Source: Trichormus variabilis 0441 (GTDB lineage Bacteria; Cyanobacteriota; Cyanobacteriia; Cyanobacteriales; Nostocaceae). From it: a DNA stretch of 64,000 nt. The stretch covers positions 1,424,001 to 1,488,000 of the forward strand of contig NZ_CP047242.1 of assembly GCF_009856605.1 (NCBI RefSeq), read 5' to 3'. This document shows, in pieces, positions 55,253-64,000 of the stretch. The notes beneath the pieces were generated by a model. It was not told where the DNA came from, ran no database searches, and was given only the letters and a program-made list of their open reading frames with translations. Numbering within the stretch: the first letter of the stretch is position 1; every line of letters begins with the position of its first letter. The position numbers and the translations under genes are program-made.

Positions 55253-57229
55253 ATGCTAGAGCAAGGCACCATCAGTATTCATACTGAGAATATTTTCCCA
55301 ATTATCAAAAAATCTCTCTACTCAGACCATCAAATTTTCCTGCGGGAACTAGTATCTAACGCTGTAGATGCCATCCAAAAGCTGAAAATGGTATCTCGTG
55401 CTGGAGAATATGCAGGAGTAGTCGAAGAACCAGAAATTCAACTCGCCATCGACAAAGATAAAAAAACCCTGTCCATCACCGATAACGGTATCGGTATGAC
55501 AGCAGAGGAAGTCAAAAAATATATTAATCAGGTCGCTTTTTCCAGTGCCGAAGAGTTTATTCATAAATATGAGGGAAAATCAGACCAGCCAATCATCGGT
55601 CACTTTGGTCTGGGCTTCTACTCCTCCTTTATGGTGGCGCAGAAAGTAGAAATTGATACTCTGTCTTATCAAGAAGGCGCGCAAGCTGTTCACTGGAGTT
55701 GTGACGGTTCCCCAGCATTCACCTTAGAAGAGTCACCCCGCACCACTCGCGGTACTACCATCACTTTGACTCTGTTACCAGACGAAGAAGAATATTTAGA
55801 ATCTGCGCGGGTGAAAAACCTGGTCAAGACTTATTGCGACTTCATGCCAGTACCCATCAAACTGGATGGTGAAGTATTAAACAAGCAAAAAGCGCCGTGG
55901 CGGGAGTCTGCAAATAACCTAACGAAAGAAGATTATTTAGAATTTTACCGCTATCTCTATCCTTTTCAAGAAGAACCCTTGTTGTGGGTGCATTTAAATA
56001 CCGACTATCCCTTTATTATCAACGGGATTCTGTATTTTCCCAAGATGCGCCCCGATGTAGATGTTACCAAAGGACAAATCAAACTATTTTGCAATCAAGT
56101 TTTCGTCAGCGATAACTGCGAAGAGATTATTCCCCAGTTTCTCGTACCCATGCGGGGTGTAATCGATAGTACGGATATTCCCCTTAATGTATCACGTAGT
56201 GCCTTACAAGGCGATCGCACAGTCCGCAAAATCGGCGATTATATAGCCAAAAAAGTAGGCGACAGACTCAAAGAACTGTACCGCGATGACCGTGAACAAT
56301 ATATTAGTGCCTGGAAAGATTTAAGCACCTTTGTCAAATTTGGTGTTCTCAACGACGAGAAATTCAAAAAGCAAGTCGAAGATATCGTTATTTTCCGCAC
56401 CACCTTTAAATCAGCACCACCAGCCGAAACACCAGCCGTTGAAGTACAGTCCCAAGAAGGTGATGTTTGGCAAGATGTCACCCCTACTTCCGACTCCCCC
56501 ACACCAGGCTTACCATACACAACCCTGAAAGAATACTTAGAACGCAACAAAGAACGCCACGAAAATCGCGTCTTCTACAGCACCGATGAAGCAACCCAAG
56601 CCACGTATATCGAACTACACAAAAACCAAGGCTTGGAAGTGCTGTTCCTCGACTCCTTCATCGACACCCACTTTATCAACTTCCTAGAGCGGGAATATCA
56701 AGATGTCAAATTTACACGGGTAGACTCTGACTTAGATAATACCTTACTCGAACAAGACAAAACTGGAGAAATTGTTGACCCCACAACAAATAAAACCAAG
56801 AGTGAGGTAATCAAAGAGTTATTTGAGAAATCCCTGAATAAACCTAAAGTCAATATTCGCACAGAAGCGCTCAAGTCTGATGATCCTCAAGGTACACCAC
56901 CGGCGATCGTTCTCTTACCAGAATTTCTGCGCCGCATGAGGGAAATGACCGCTATGATGCAGCAGCAAAATACCGAGTTTCCCGAAGACCACATTTTACT
57001 AGTGAATACAGCCCATCCCCTAATTCAAAACTTGGTAAATCTCAACCAAGGCGCAATTATTCAAGGCGACGGACAATCATCAACAAATCCCCTAGTAAAC
57101 TTAATCTGCCAACACGTTTATGATTTGGCGCTGATGTCTCAAAAAGGGTTTGACGCAGACGGAATGAAATCTTTTGTGGAACGTTCCAATGAAGTACTCA
57201 CCAAGCTGACACAACAAACCAAAAATTAG
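55253..57229 (+). CDS. htpG: HtpG, bacterial Hsp90
   Basis: From ATG 55253 this is a 658-residue protein with the Hsp90 N-terminal ATP site: SDHQIFLRELVSNAVDAIQKL, SITDNGIGMTAEEV, GHFGLGFYSSFMV. The middle domain follows (FCNQVFVSDNCEEIIPQFL, GVIDSTDIPLNVSRSALQGD), then the C-terminal dimer domain. Cyanobacterial HtpG interacts with phycobilisome linker proteins and helps at high temperature and oxidative stress. The length is normal and no N-terminal extension is present. A TTG start at 55214 would add 13 residues and is less likely. It is the second chaperone gene after clpB, 326 bp apart, so each probably has its own promoter. Confidence 0.95.
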   Translation: MLEQGTISIHTENIFPIIKKSLYSDHQIFLRELVSNAVDAIQKLKMVSRAGEYAGVVEEPEIQLAIDKDKKTLSITDNGIGMTAEEVKKYINQVAFSSAEEFIHKYEGKSDQPIIGHFGLGFYSSFMVAQKVEIDTLSYQEGAQAVHWSCDGSPAFTLEESPRTTRGTTITLTLLPDEEEYLESARVKNLVKTYCDFMPVPIKLDGEVLNKQKAPWRESANNLTKEDYLEFYRYLYPFQEEPLLWVHLNTDYPFIINGILYFPKMRPDVDVTKGQIKLFCNQVFVSDNCEEIIPQFLVPMRGVIDSTDIPLNVSRSALQGDRTVRKIGDYIAKKVGDRLKELYRDDREQYISAWKDLSTFVKFGVLNDEKFKKQVEDIVIFRTTFKSAPPAETPAVEVQSQEGDVWQDVTPTSDSPTPGLPYTTLKEYLERNKERHENRVFYSTDEATQATYIELHKNQGLEVLFLDSFIDTHFINFLEREYQDVKFTRVDSDLDNTLLEQDKTGEIVDPTTNKTKSEVIKELFEKSLNKPKVNIRTEALKSDDPQGTPPAIVLLPEFLRRMREMTAMMQQQNTEFPEDHILLVNTAHPLIQNLVNLNQGAIIQGDGQSSTNPLVNLICQHVYDLALMSQKGFDADGMKSFVERSNEVLTKLTQQTKN

Positions 57230-57507
57230 CAACCCATCTTGTAAGCAGTATTGCTAGGGTGTTTTAGTGTGCGTTACGGACGTTAGTCCTAGCGCACTCA
57301 ACCTCTATGATGGCGTGGAATAAAGCGGCATTAGACACACTACACAAATTTATTTTGAATTGTGCGGCAATTCTTACGTGGAGGTTTCCTTCACCCACGC
57401 CTTCCAAGACGAATTTGGAATTTTGAATTGATGTAACCCCAATATTCGTCCCAGAGCTTCTAAAATAGAAAGGCTGTACTTAAATAGTAATCTGGAGATA
57501 CAACATA

Positions 57508-57744
57508 ATGTCTCGTCGATGTGATCTTACTGGTAAAAAGGCAAATAACGCTTTTGCTGTTTCCCACTCCCACCGTCGTACCAAACGCTTACAACAAGCA
57601 AATCTGCAAAGCAAGCGCGTTTGGTGGCCAAGCGGCAACCGTTGGGTCAAACTAAAGCTATCTACCAAAGCCATTAAAACCTTAGAAGTCAAAGGTTTAG
57701 AAGCAATGGCAAAAGAAGCTGGGATTAACCTCAACCATTACTAA
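57508..57744 (+). CDS. rpmB: 50S ribosomal protein L28
   Basis: The 78-residue basic protein [40 protein letters not shown] is L28, with the conserved SHRRTKR core and a C-terminal [25 protein letters not shown]28 sits near the exit of the large subunit and is needed for assembly. CTGGAGAT before the ATG is a fair ribosome-binding site. Length and composition match cyanobacterial L28. The N-terminal Cys pattern of zinc-binding L28 forms is absent, so this is the zinc-independent type. It is a single gene with 278 bp of non-coding sequence to htpG. Confidence 0.97.
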   Translation: MSRRCDLTGKKANNAFAVSHSHRRTKRLQQANLQSKRVWWPSGNRWVKLKLSTKAIKTLEVKGLEAMAKEAGINLNHY

Positions 57745-58970
57745 ACTTCTCATAATAGGTTGGGAATTTGCTAATTTTATTTTCTGGTTAATTTCCGTAT
57801 CTTCAGAAAATACCTAATTAAAATTGCCCTTGGTGCCACATTTTCTGCCTCAAAGACCTATGTGGGTGAATCATAAACCCACATAGTCTTAAGATTATGA
57901 AGTATCAATTTAGCCTCAATGCCCTTGCTTACCAGTAAGCTAATGCGCGTCTAAATTGCATAAATACTAACAAGGGCTGTTAACTGTCAACGCTCAATGG
58001 TCAACAGCCCTTACGATGGATCTGGCAATTTAAAAGCAGAATAGCTCATCAGCATCAGTCTATATATTACCTGATAACCATTGCAAACAAAGTTTTGCTA
58101 ATTTATAACCATGTAAATCAAACCTCTACAATCACCCAGAGGCTTATCAACAGATTTACAAAACGTAATTCGTGGCAACCTTAAATCTTTAACAGAGGAC
58201 TGTTGGACGATACACGAAAAAGCGCTCATAGTTTTACTTACCAAGCGCTTCTCGTGTAAGTTTATACCATCTTGCTTATCATATGTAACACTTGAAATTG
58301 CAGTAAGACTTTCAGGAGAAGCATTAGAGCAATTCACTGTAACAAACGTTTAAGTTTAGAGGTATCACTCCTTGCACTAATACAGAATATCTTTTTTCGG
58401 ATAAAAATAAGCGGTTGATGAGTACCAGTTTCTAAACTGACCCTAGCCAAAAATGCTTTATTGTGCATAGTGTGAAACAAACTAATCGAAATTGTTAGAA
58501 AAGCCGAGGCGAGTATTTTTTACTCAGAACTCGCCAAAAAATTTTTGTGGCATTTTGGCAACTAAGACTGTGTTGTAGCAGTTTAAATAAGATCACAAGA
58601 GGGTCACGGGATAGTAGAACTTCAGCTAAGGGATAAATGTTACCTAAAATCACCCTTAGGATGCCCACCCTATCGCCAGTTGTTGATTAGGTGCTGTAGA
58701 TTAACGCTACATAGATAGAAAGTAAAATCTCAGCACTGAATCACCGCTTCACTACAACTGGCTAAAAATCCACTAGATAACATATAAGTAGCTATGTCGA
58801 TTTGATACTGGCGAAAATTCAATACAATTGAGGATTTGCACTCAAGACTTACTAAGTCAAACTTTTTGAACAGTGAATGTGGCTGTAATCTACTGAACTC
58901 AGTATATTTATTTACTGCCAAGTGCCGAAGAGCAAAATAGAATATAAAGAAACACTAAGCAAGCAAACCT
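57745..58970. other. 1.2 kb region without a recognised gene
   Basis: Contains the structured repeat at 57941-58048. A minus-strand frame at 58098-58337 (79 residues) and one at 58730-58921 (63 residues) lack ribosome-binding sites and family resemblance and are not called as genes. Many stops occur in all frames. It may hold a small RNA, but no decisive signal is seen. Confidence 0.4.
57941..58048. repeat. Structured repeat, copy 2
   Basis: 108 bases closely matching 52072-52180. AAGGGCTGTT (57972-57981) pairs perfectly with AACAGCCCTT (58003-58012), and TAAATTGC near the start pairs with GCAATTTA near the end, giving a two-stem fold. The outer stem is largely kept in the other copy. Confidence 0.75.
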
Positions 58971-60164
58971 ATGTGGTCTTCACAGGGCAAACCAGCTGAC
59001 ACCGGAGCCAATGGACAACAATTGCTCAACACAACTCCAACTAATTGGGAGCAGGAGTCCGAACGAGAGCAAATATTCCAGCTAATTGATAGCATCTTGC
59101 CCTTTGAGGTTTGCCTCTACCACCAGATTTTGCCTTTAAGGTGCCAAAATGACCGCTTATCACTGGGTATGGTAAATCTAGGAGATAGCGCCGCATTTGA
59201 TTACGTAAATCGCATCGTTTCATATATTAACAGCACAATCGAAACTCAAGAAATCGCTGCTGAACTTCATCGCGCAATACTTTCCGCTTACCTCAGCTAT
59301 AAAAATACATCCACTCCAGAGGTAAAACCAGCAGAAAAACCCGAAGCAGACGAGATTTTAGCCGAGAGCGTAAACACCATGCTTAATCTACCTAACGCCA
59401 CAACCCCCTCACCGGAAGTTCAGCAGTTACATAAATCGTCTGAGTCATCAATAAATGTTTCTGTGTCTTACAACTCAGAGAAGGATTCTCAAACTAAAAA
59501 TGATTCTTCACAAGTCATTGTTCAACAAGAATTGCCAATGCCTCGGCTGAGTGATGTAACTGTTTTACAAGTGCAAGCTCCAGAACTATTCAGCCCTATT
59601 GAATCACTACTCAATTTACCCTCTAGGAAGCTATTGGAGGAATTGCTGGGACGAGTTTTAGGTGGGGGGATTGGTCGCTTATATCTGGAAAGACAACCAT
59701 ATAAAGGGAGAATTATTTGGAGTGACAATGGAGTCTTACAGTCTGTATTGGAAAATTTACCCCTCTCTGTTTTTCAAGGCGTACTTAATGAATTAAAGCG
59801 TTTTGCAGGGTTTCCTCTTAGTACACTCGCAGAACCACAACAGATAGAGAAGGAATGCCAATACCAAAACAATAGTTTATTATTACGCATACGTGTAATG
59901 CCAGGAATAAATGGCGAAGAGGCCACACTGCAAGTACTAAGGGGGGCAGCTCTAAAATTTTATCAGCAGCAGCAATTAGATCGTCTGAGTCGAGATGCCA
60001 TAGGAATTTCTCAACAACTCACCTATAAGTTGCATGAATTACATCAACGATTACTGTTGAATCCTCACCTCAAAGCCGAGCAATCAGAGGCTTTGTCTAC
60101 CCTTACTCGAATAGTTGAAAACTTAGGCCAAAAAGTCACAATACTGACGGCAAATAATCAATGA
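58971..60164 (+). CDS. PilB/GspE-like protein without the ATPase core
   Basis: The 397-residue protein begins with about 110 residues resembling the N-terminal domain of PilB/GspE (ILPFEVCLYHQILPLRCQNDRLSLGMVNLGDSAAFDYVNRIVSYIN). A low-complexity Ser/Pro linker (about 115-185) follows. Then comes the N-terminal half of the secretion-ATPase module: LLGRVLGGGIGRLYLERQPYKGRIIWSDNGVLQSVLENL, FQGVLNELKRFAGFPLSTLAE and RIRVMPGINGEEATLQVLRG. Where the Walker A would begin, the protein instead ends in a coiled coil. It cannot hydrolyse ATP. It may bind PilB, or c-di-GMP through an MshEN-like domain, as a regulator of type IV pili; this is inference. Confidence 0.7.
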   Translation: MWSSQGKPADTGANGQQLLNTTPTNWEQESEREQIFQLIDSILPFEVCLYHQILPLRCQNDRLSLGMVNLGDSAAFDYVNRIVSYINSTIETQEIAAELHRAILSAYLSYKNTSTPEVKPAEKPEADEILAESVNTMLNLPNATTPSPEVQQLHKSSESSINVSVSYNSEKDSQTKNDSSQVIVQQELPMPRLSDVTVLQVQAPELFSPIESLLNLPSRKLLEELLGRVLGGGIGRLYLERQPYKGRIIWSDNGVLQSVLENLPLSVFQGVLNELKRFAGFPLSTLAEPQQIEKECQYQNNSLLLRIRVMPGINGEEATLQVLRGAALKFYQQQQLDRLSRDAIGISQQLTYKLHELHQRLLLNPHLKAEQSEALSTLTRIVENLGQKVTILTANNQ

Positions 60165-60630
60165 CTATCAGACAGAGAATCATCGTGCTGTCAGTAAAAC
60201 CTCTGATTTCGATCTTTACCATAATTGTTATGTTGTAATGACCAACCAGACTATCTTTTACAGAGCTTCTGGTTAACACTTGGCTAATTAGACATTGATA
60301 ATGTTTGTGGGAGTTGGTCATCAGGAATGGTAAATAGCAATTACCCTTCAGACTTTCTTATGAGACGCTCCGCCAACCAGCAGTGTCTCTTCAAGAACGT
60401 TATGAGCGCTCAGTTAACTTCAGAAATTCACGGCGGAAATCCATAGTTATTATTACTTATGACCAAAACTAAATTACTATGGCGGCTTGTTTAATATAGG
60501 TTCTGTGTTCTGAGAAATGACTTTTAAACTCCCACTAATTTCTTTCTCATCTATTGCTATATTTCGACTTTAAAACTTATAGTAGATGGCTTAATTCTCA
60601 AATAACAAGTTCATTTTTAGTAGATATTTC
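60165..60630. other. Intergenic upstream of the Crp-type gene
   Basis: No gene is seen. 60359-60395 contains the dispersed repeat words ATGAGACGCTCCGCCAACCAGCAG. The rest is AT-rich and presumably includes the promoter of the regulator gene. Confidence 0.35.
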
Positions 60631-61314
60631 ATGCAAACTGAGGTTTTTAGTGATATTTTCCCCTTATTGAGTACAGCCACTCCACAAACCTTAGAATGGC
60701 TACTCAATATTGCAATTGATCATGAATATCCCACTGGCAGAGCAGTTTTAATGGAAGATGCCTGGGGTAATGCCGTTTATTTCGTTGTCTCTGGATGGGT
60801 AAAAGTCCGGCGTACCTGCGGGGATGATTCTGTAGCTTTAGCAATTTTAGGAAGGGGTGATTTTTTTGGAGAAATGGCGATTTTAGATGAATCTCCCCGC
60901 TCAACAGATGTAATTGCTCTTTCACCAGTCAAGTTACTCAGTATTTCTAGAGAACGTTTTATTCAAATTTTATTTAAAGACCCACAATTGCATCATAGAA
61001 TGCTGCAATTAATGGTGCGACGATTACGACAAATTAACCAACGTTTACAAATCCGTTCTTCACCACCTGCTGTGAAATTAGCCCATACCTTAGTTAGTTT
61101 GGGTGAGAGCTATGGTCAAGAATCAGAACAAGGTAGGGAAATTTTTAATATTCCTTTTAAGGACTTAGCAGAAGTTACAGAAATCGGTGTTGAAGAAACT
61201 AGCAAAATTATGGATAAATTGCACGATAAAGGGTGGATAAAAATTGACAGTGCTAATAATATTATCTATTTGATCAATTTCAAACAACTGCTGAATTTAG
61301 CTGGAAAAGTCTAA
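60631..61314 (+). CDS. Crp/Fnr-family transcriptional regulator
   Basis: The 227-residue protein has a cyclic-nucleotide-binding domain (residues 15-125) with the phosphate-binding cassette GRGDFFGEMAILDESPRSTDVIAL. That retains the Glu and Arg-Ser of the cAMP pocket. A helix-turn-helix follows (DLAEVTEIGVEETSKIMDKLHDKGWI). The cassette supports cyclic nucleotide binding, unlike Fnr or NtcA. Anabaena has two cAMP receptor proteins, and from memory one of them lies near the htpG-rpmB region, so this may be AnCrpB. The N-terminal part (LSTATPQTLEWLLNIAIDHEYPTGRAVL) is typical of Crp. It would act in the cytoplasm on promoters; targets are not known from sequence. Confidence 0.9.
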   Translation: MQTEVFSDIFPLLSTATPQTLEWLLNIAIDHEYPTGRAVLMEDAWGNAVYFVVSGWVKVRRTCGDDSVALAILGRGDFFGEMAILDESPRSTDVIALSPVKLLSISRERFIQILFKDPQLHHRMLQLMVRRLRQINQRLQIRSSPPAVKLAHTLVSLGESYGQESEQGREIFNIPFKDLAEVTEIGVEETSKIMDKLHDKGWIKIDSANNIIYLINFKQLLNLAGKV

Positions 61315-61882
61315 TAAAAACATTGTTGTTCAAACTGTTTTTTATAGTTTGTCCTCAGCACTAAAACACCTGAGATTAGAGGACTAACGTCTTCATGTAA
61401 GCATATTAAACGAACAATACAAGCGTATTTATACTTGCAAATGTAGTTTAATGGATACTATGTTATTTTGAAATACTGATATAACTAAGGTGCAAAAAGG
61501 GTTTAGGTATTGGATCTTAGAAAAAAGTATTCCGGCTTCTGCTTACTGAATTATTATGTAAATATTAAATTTTGAGTATACGTTAACGAAGTTTAACGTA
61601 ACATAATTGAATGTCATGTTTATTTGATAAATAACCTCTGAGAAATGTATTTTTAATGCTGTAGCAAGTCTGCGCTAAAAGCGTAAAGTCCAGCAATTGC
61701 AAGCTATAGAGACTTTTCTTTTAGTAGACTGAGTAATGTTGCCCGTGTCATAGCTCATAGCATTAATGCACCTCTAAATACTGAGTCTGCATTGCTTAAC
61801 TATTGACTATTGACCAGTAACTATTAACTATTAACTATGTATGGATTGACTTTTGACTCAGAACTATCACTCTTAACTACAG
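61315..61882. other. Intergenic with operator-like inverted repeat
   Basis: ACGTTAA at 61580-61586 is inverted as TTAACGT at 61593-61599 with a 6-base spacer. TATTGACTATTGACCAGTAACTATT-type filler lies at 61799-61838. No gene is supported. Confidence 0.4.
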
Positions 61883-63667
61883 ATGACTGAAGCGACAGCA
61901 CCTCGTATCGATATTGGCGTTCAGGACACCGTGCCGACGATTAATTATTTGGTGGCAATGCCCCAACCAGAGACGCATCTATTTGAGGTGAGTTTGCAAA
62001 TCGTAAACTATTCATCACCAATTCTTGACTTAAGAATGCCGGTGTGGACACCAGGATCATATTTGGTGCGAGAGTACGCCAAGAATTTACAAGATTTTAC
62101 TGCTTTTGCAGGAGATAAGATTTTACCTTGGCGGAAAATCAGTAAAAACCACTGGCAAATCAATAAAGGTGATGTGTCAGAAGTAACGGTGCGTTACCGC
62201 ATTTTTGCAAACGAACTATCAGTGCGGACAAATCATTTAGATGCTACCCACGGTTATTTTAATGGGGCAGCACTGTTTTTTAGACTACCAGGATGGGAAA
62301 ACTTACCAATTTGTGTGACTGTCATACCACCGTATCCCCAATGGCGGGTAACTACTCCTTTACCTACAATTGGTGAGCAATCTAATACTTTTTATGCTGC
62401 TGATTTTGATACCCTTGTAGATAGTCCTTTTGAGATTGGTGAACACCAGTTATATCAGTTTGAGGTGTTAGGAAAACCTCATGAATTGGCCATCTGGGGA
62501 CAAGGAAATTGTCAAGTGCAGCAGCTAATTAGCGATACCCAAAAAATTATCCAAGTAGAAGCACAGATGTTTGGCGGATTGCCTTATGAGCGATACGTCT
62601 TTTTGCTGCATTTATTTGCTCAAGCCTACGGTGGTTTGGAGCATAAAAATAGCTGTTCTTTGATTTATCAGCGTTTTGGCTTTCGCTCCCAAGATAAGTA
62701 TGAACGCTTCATTCAATTACTAGCGCATGAGTTCTTCCATCTATGGAATGTTAAGCGAATTCGTCCCCAAGCCTTAGAGGTATTTAACTACGACCAAGAA
62801 AATTACACACCATCTTTGTGGTTCTGCGAGGGAACTACCAGTTATTACGATCTACTAATTCCTTTACGAGCAGGCATTTATGATGCCAAGACTTATTTAA
62901 ATTATTGGAGTAAGGAGATCAGTAGGTTACTTACAACACCAGGGCGGAAAGTACAAACACTTTCTGAGTCGAGTTTCGATGCTTGGATTAAACTTTATCG
63001 CCCAGATACAAATACCGGTAATTCGCAAGTCTCCTATTATTTGAAGGGGGAAATGATATCTTTGCTACTAGATTTGCTGATTAGAGCGCGGTATCGTAAT
63101 CAGCGATCGCTTGATGATGTGATGCGTCAAATGTGGCAAAAATTTGGTCAAGCTGAAATCGGCTACACTCCAGAACAATTACAGGCGGTGATCGAATCAG
63201 TGGCTGGAGTCGATTTGACGGATTTCTTCGCACGCTATATTGATGGCACGGAAGAATTGCCCTTCAATCAGTACTTAGAACCTTTTGGCTTGCATTTGCT
63301 AGCAGAGAGAGAAGAAGAACCTTACTTAGGGGTGAAAGTAAACACGGAAAATGGTCGGGAGATGATTAAATTTGTTGAGGTTGGTTCGCCTGCACAAATG
63401 GCAGGAATTGACGCAGGTGATGAGTTGCTGGCTATTGCGGGTATCAAGATCACAGCCCATCAATTGAGCGATCGCCTTAAAGACTATCAAGCCAATGATA
63501 CTATCCAGGTAACAGTTTTTCACCAAGATGAACTGCGTACCTATCCTGTAACGCTAGGAACACCACGTCCTACTAAGTATCAGCTACTGGCGATACAGAA
63601 TCCTAACGCAACGCAGCAAGAAAACTTTGCTGCGTGGTTAGGTGCTGCCATCTCTACTGTTAGTTGA
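61883..63667 (+). CDS. M61-family metallopeptidase with PDZ domain
   Basis: The 594-residue protein has the glycyl aminopeptidase-like M61 layout. A beta-rich N-domain (FEVSLQIVNYSSPILDLRMPVWTPGSYLVREYAKNLQDF) is followed by the gluzincin core. There the zinc site HEFFHLWNVKRIRP and WFCEGTTSYYDLL supply HExxH plus Glu. A PDZ domain follows at about 470-560 (LGVKVNTENGREMIKFVEVGSPAQMAGIDAGDELLAIAGIKI). It cleaves N-terminal Gly/Ala from peptides in the cytoplasm; no signal peptide is present. Length and order match cyanobacterial M61 enzymes. ATG 61883 follows TAACTACAG. Single gene at the right end of the window. Confidence 0.94.
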   Translation: MTEATAPRIDIGVQDTVPTINYLVAMPQPETHLFEVSLQIVNYSSPILDLRMPVWTPGSYLVREYAKNLQDFTAFAGDKILPWRKISKNHWQINKGDVSEVTVRYRIFANELSVRTNHLDATHGYFNGAALFFRLPGWENLPICVTVIPPYPQWRVTTPLPTIGEQSNTFYAADFDTLVDSPFEIGEHQLYQFEVLGKPHELAIWGQGNCQVQQLISDTQKIIQVEAQMFGGLPYERYVFLLHLFAQAYGGLEHKNSCSLIYQRFGFRSQDKYERFIQLLAHEFFHLWNVKRIRPQALEVFNYDQENYTPSLWFCEGTTSYYDLLIPLRAGIYDAKTYLNYWSKEISRLLTTPGRKVQTLSESSFDAWIKLYRPDTNTGNSQVSYYLKGEMISLLLDLLIRARYRNQRSLDDVMRQMWQKFGQAEIGYTPEQLQAVIESVAGVDLTDFFARYIDGTEELPFNQYLEPFGLHLLAEREEEPYLGVKVNTENGREMIKFVEVGSPAQMAGIDAGDELLAIAGIKITAHQLSDRLKDYQANDTIQVTVFHQDELRTYPVTLGTPRPTKYQLLAIQNPNATQQENFAAWLGAAISTVS

Positions 63668-64000
63668 TAACCACAGACCAATAACTCTTTTGTGTTCCCT
63701 GTAGTTCACAGTCAGGTGCGGAAAGAAACAACCTATACAAGTGAGGGAGATTAGTCAAGTTATGGCAGATAACTCTCCCTCATCCCCTTTCCAGATTCAT
63801 TTTAAATTTCATTAATGGACATATTATTTATAACTTTTTACTAAACTTTACACAATTTAATTTACTTAAAATCTAGAGTAAATTTTTATGTTCAATTTAT
63901 AACTGTTGATGGTTGACTGTTGACAGACTTGAAAGCCTTTTATTGTCAGGGTTTTATTTTAGCTACGGCTATATCTTTGTTTACCTGAATTTATACTCGA
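63668..64000. other. Right-edge non-coding stretch
   Basis: AT-rich, no gene seen. It contains GATGGTTGACTGTTGACAG near 63907-63925, another member of the TGAC-type repeats. The next gene lies outside the window. Confidence 0.35.

Noticed and set aside
58098..58337. A 79-residue minus-strand frame in the gap after rpmB
   Set aside because: It starts at GTG without a ribosome-binding site, shows no recognisable pattern, and its composition is not convincingly protein-like.

Overview
The window looks like chromosome from a filamentous, heterocyst-type cyanobacterium of the Nostoc/Anabaena group. The pointers are very frequent HIP1 octamers (GCGATCGC), moderate-to-low GC, heptamer repeats of the TTTTGAA type, palindromic repeats such as AGACGCGATTAATCGCGTCT, and marker genes (COP23 protein, LdpA, Tab2, a PII protein with Ser49, an RRM protein with a Gly-rich tail). 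From memory, the order lpxA-lpxB ... glnB ... clpB, htpG, rpmB, Crp-type regulator resembles Nostoc sp. PCC 7120. I could not check this against a database.

Layout. 1-4.2 kb: end of lpxA, lpxB, a HicBA toxin-antitoxin pair whose toxin gene carries an in-frame stop, a Uma2-type nuclease and a solitary cytosine-5 DNA methyltransferase. 4.3-22 kb: an accessory region rich in genes expected to free sulfur from organic compounds. It holds a CmcJ-like oxygenase, a FAD/NAD(P) monooxygenase, an SfnB/DszC-like flavoprotein, two LLM flavin monooxygenases, an MFS exporter, an aldo/keto reductase, two HAD phosphatases, a bile-acid-symporter-family carrier, and an arylsulfatase preceded by its formylglycine-generating enzyme. 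It also contains relics (a NIL-like tail, a 4Fe-4S ferredoxin with a stop codon, a UspA-like fragment) and a PEP-CTERM protein. Several of its upstream regions share a TTTACCGTA-like word. 22.5-31.5 kb: housekeeping genes (ruvC, yvcK, tsaE, a patatin, a dihydroorotase-like gene, lepB, a MOSC protein) with a 1.2 kb region lacking a gene. 31.5-40 kb: signalling and clock-linked genes (a receiver relic, REC-GGDEF-EAL, REC-histidine kinase, ldpA, R3H-AAA protein, agmatinase family). 40-51 kb: RRM protein, an IS630-type element with a broken transposase, secreted M48 peptidase, COP23 protein, EndoU nuclease, ilvC, aldo/keto reductase, SNase, Tab2, glnB. 51-64 kb: gloA, clpB, htpG, rpmB, a PilB/GspE-like protein without its ATPase core, a Crp-type regulator and an M61 peptidase.

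How the genes fit together. The 4.3-20 kb region reads as a sulfur-scavenging island: oxygenases cleave C-S bonds of sulfones or sulfonates, the sulfatase/FGE pair releases sulfate from esters, and the carriers move substrates or products. The assignment to sulfur metabolism rests on family membership and clustering, and the exact substrates cannot be read from sequence. The rest is largely a core cyanobacterial backbone. No tRNA, rRNA, CRISPR array or prophage was recognised.
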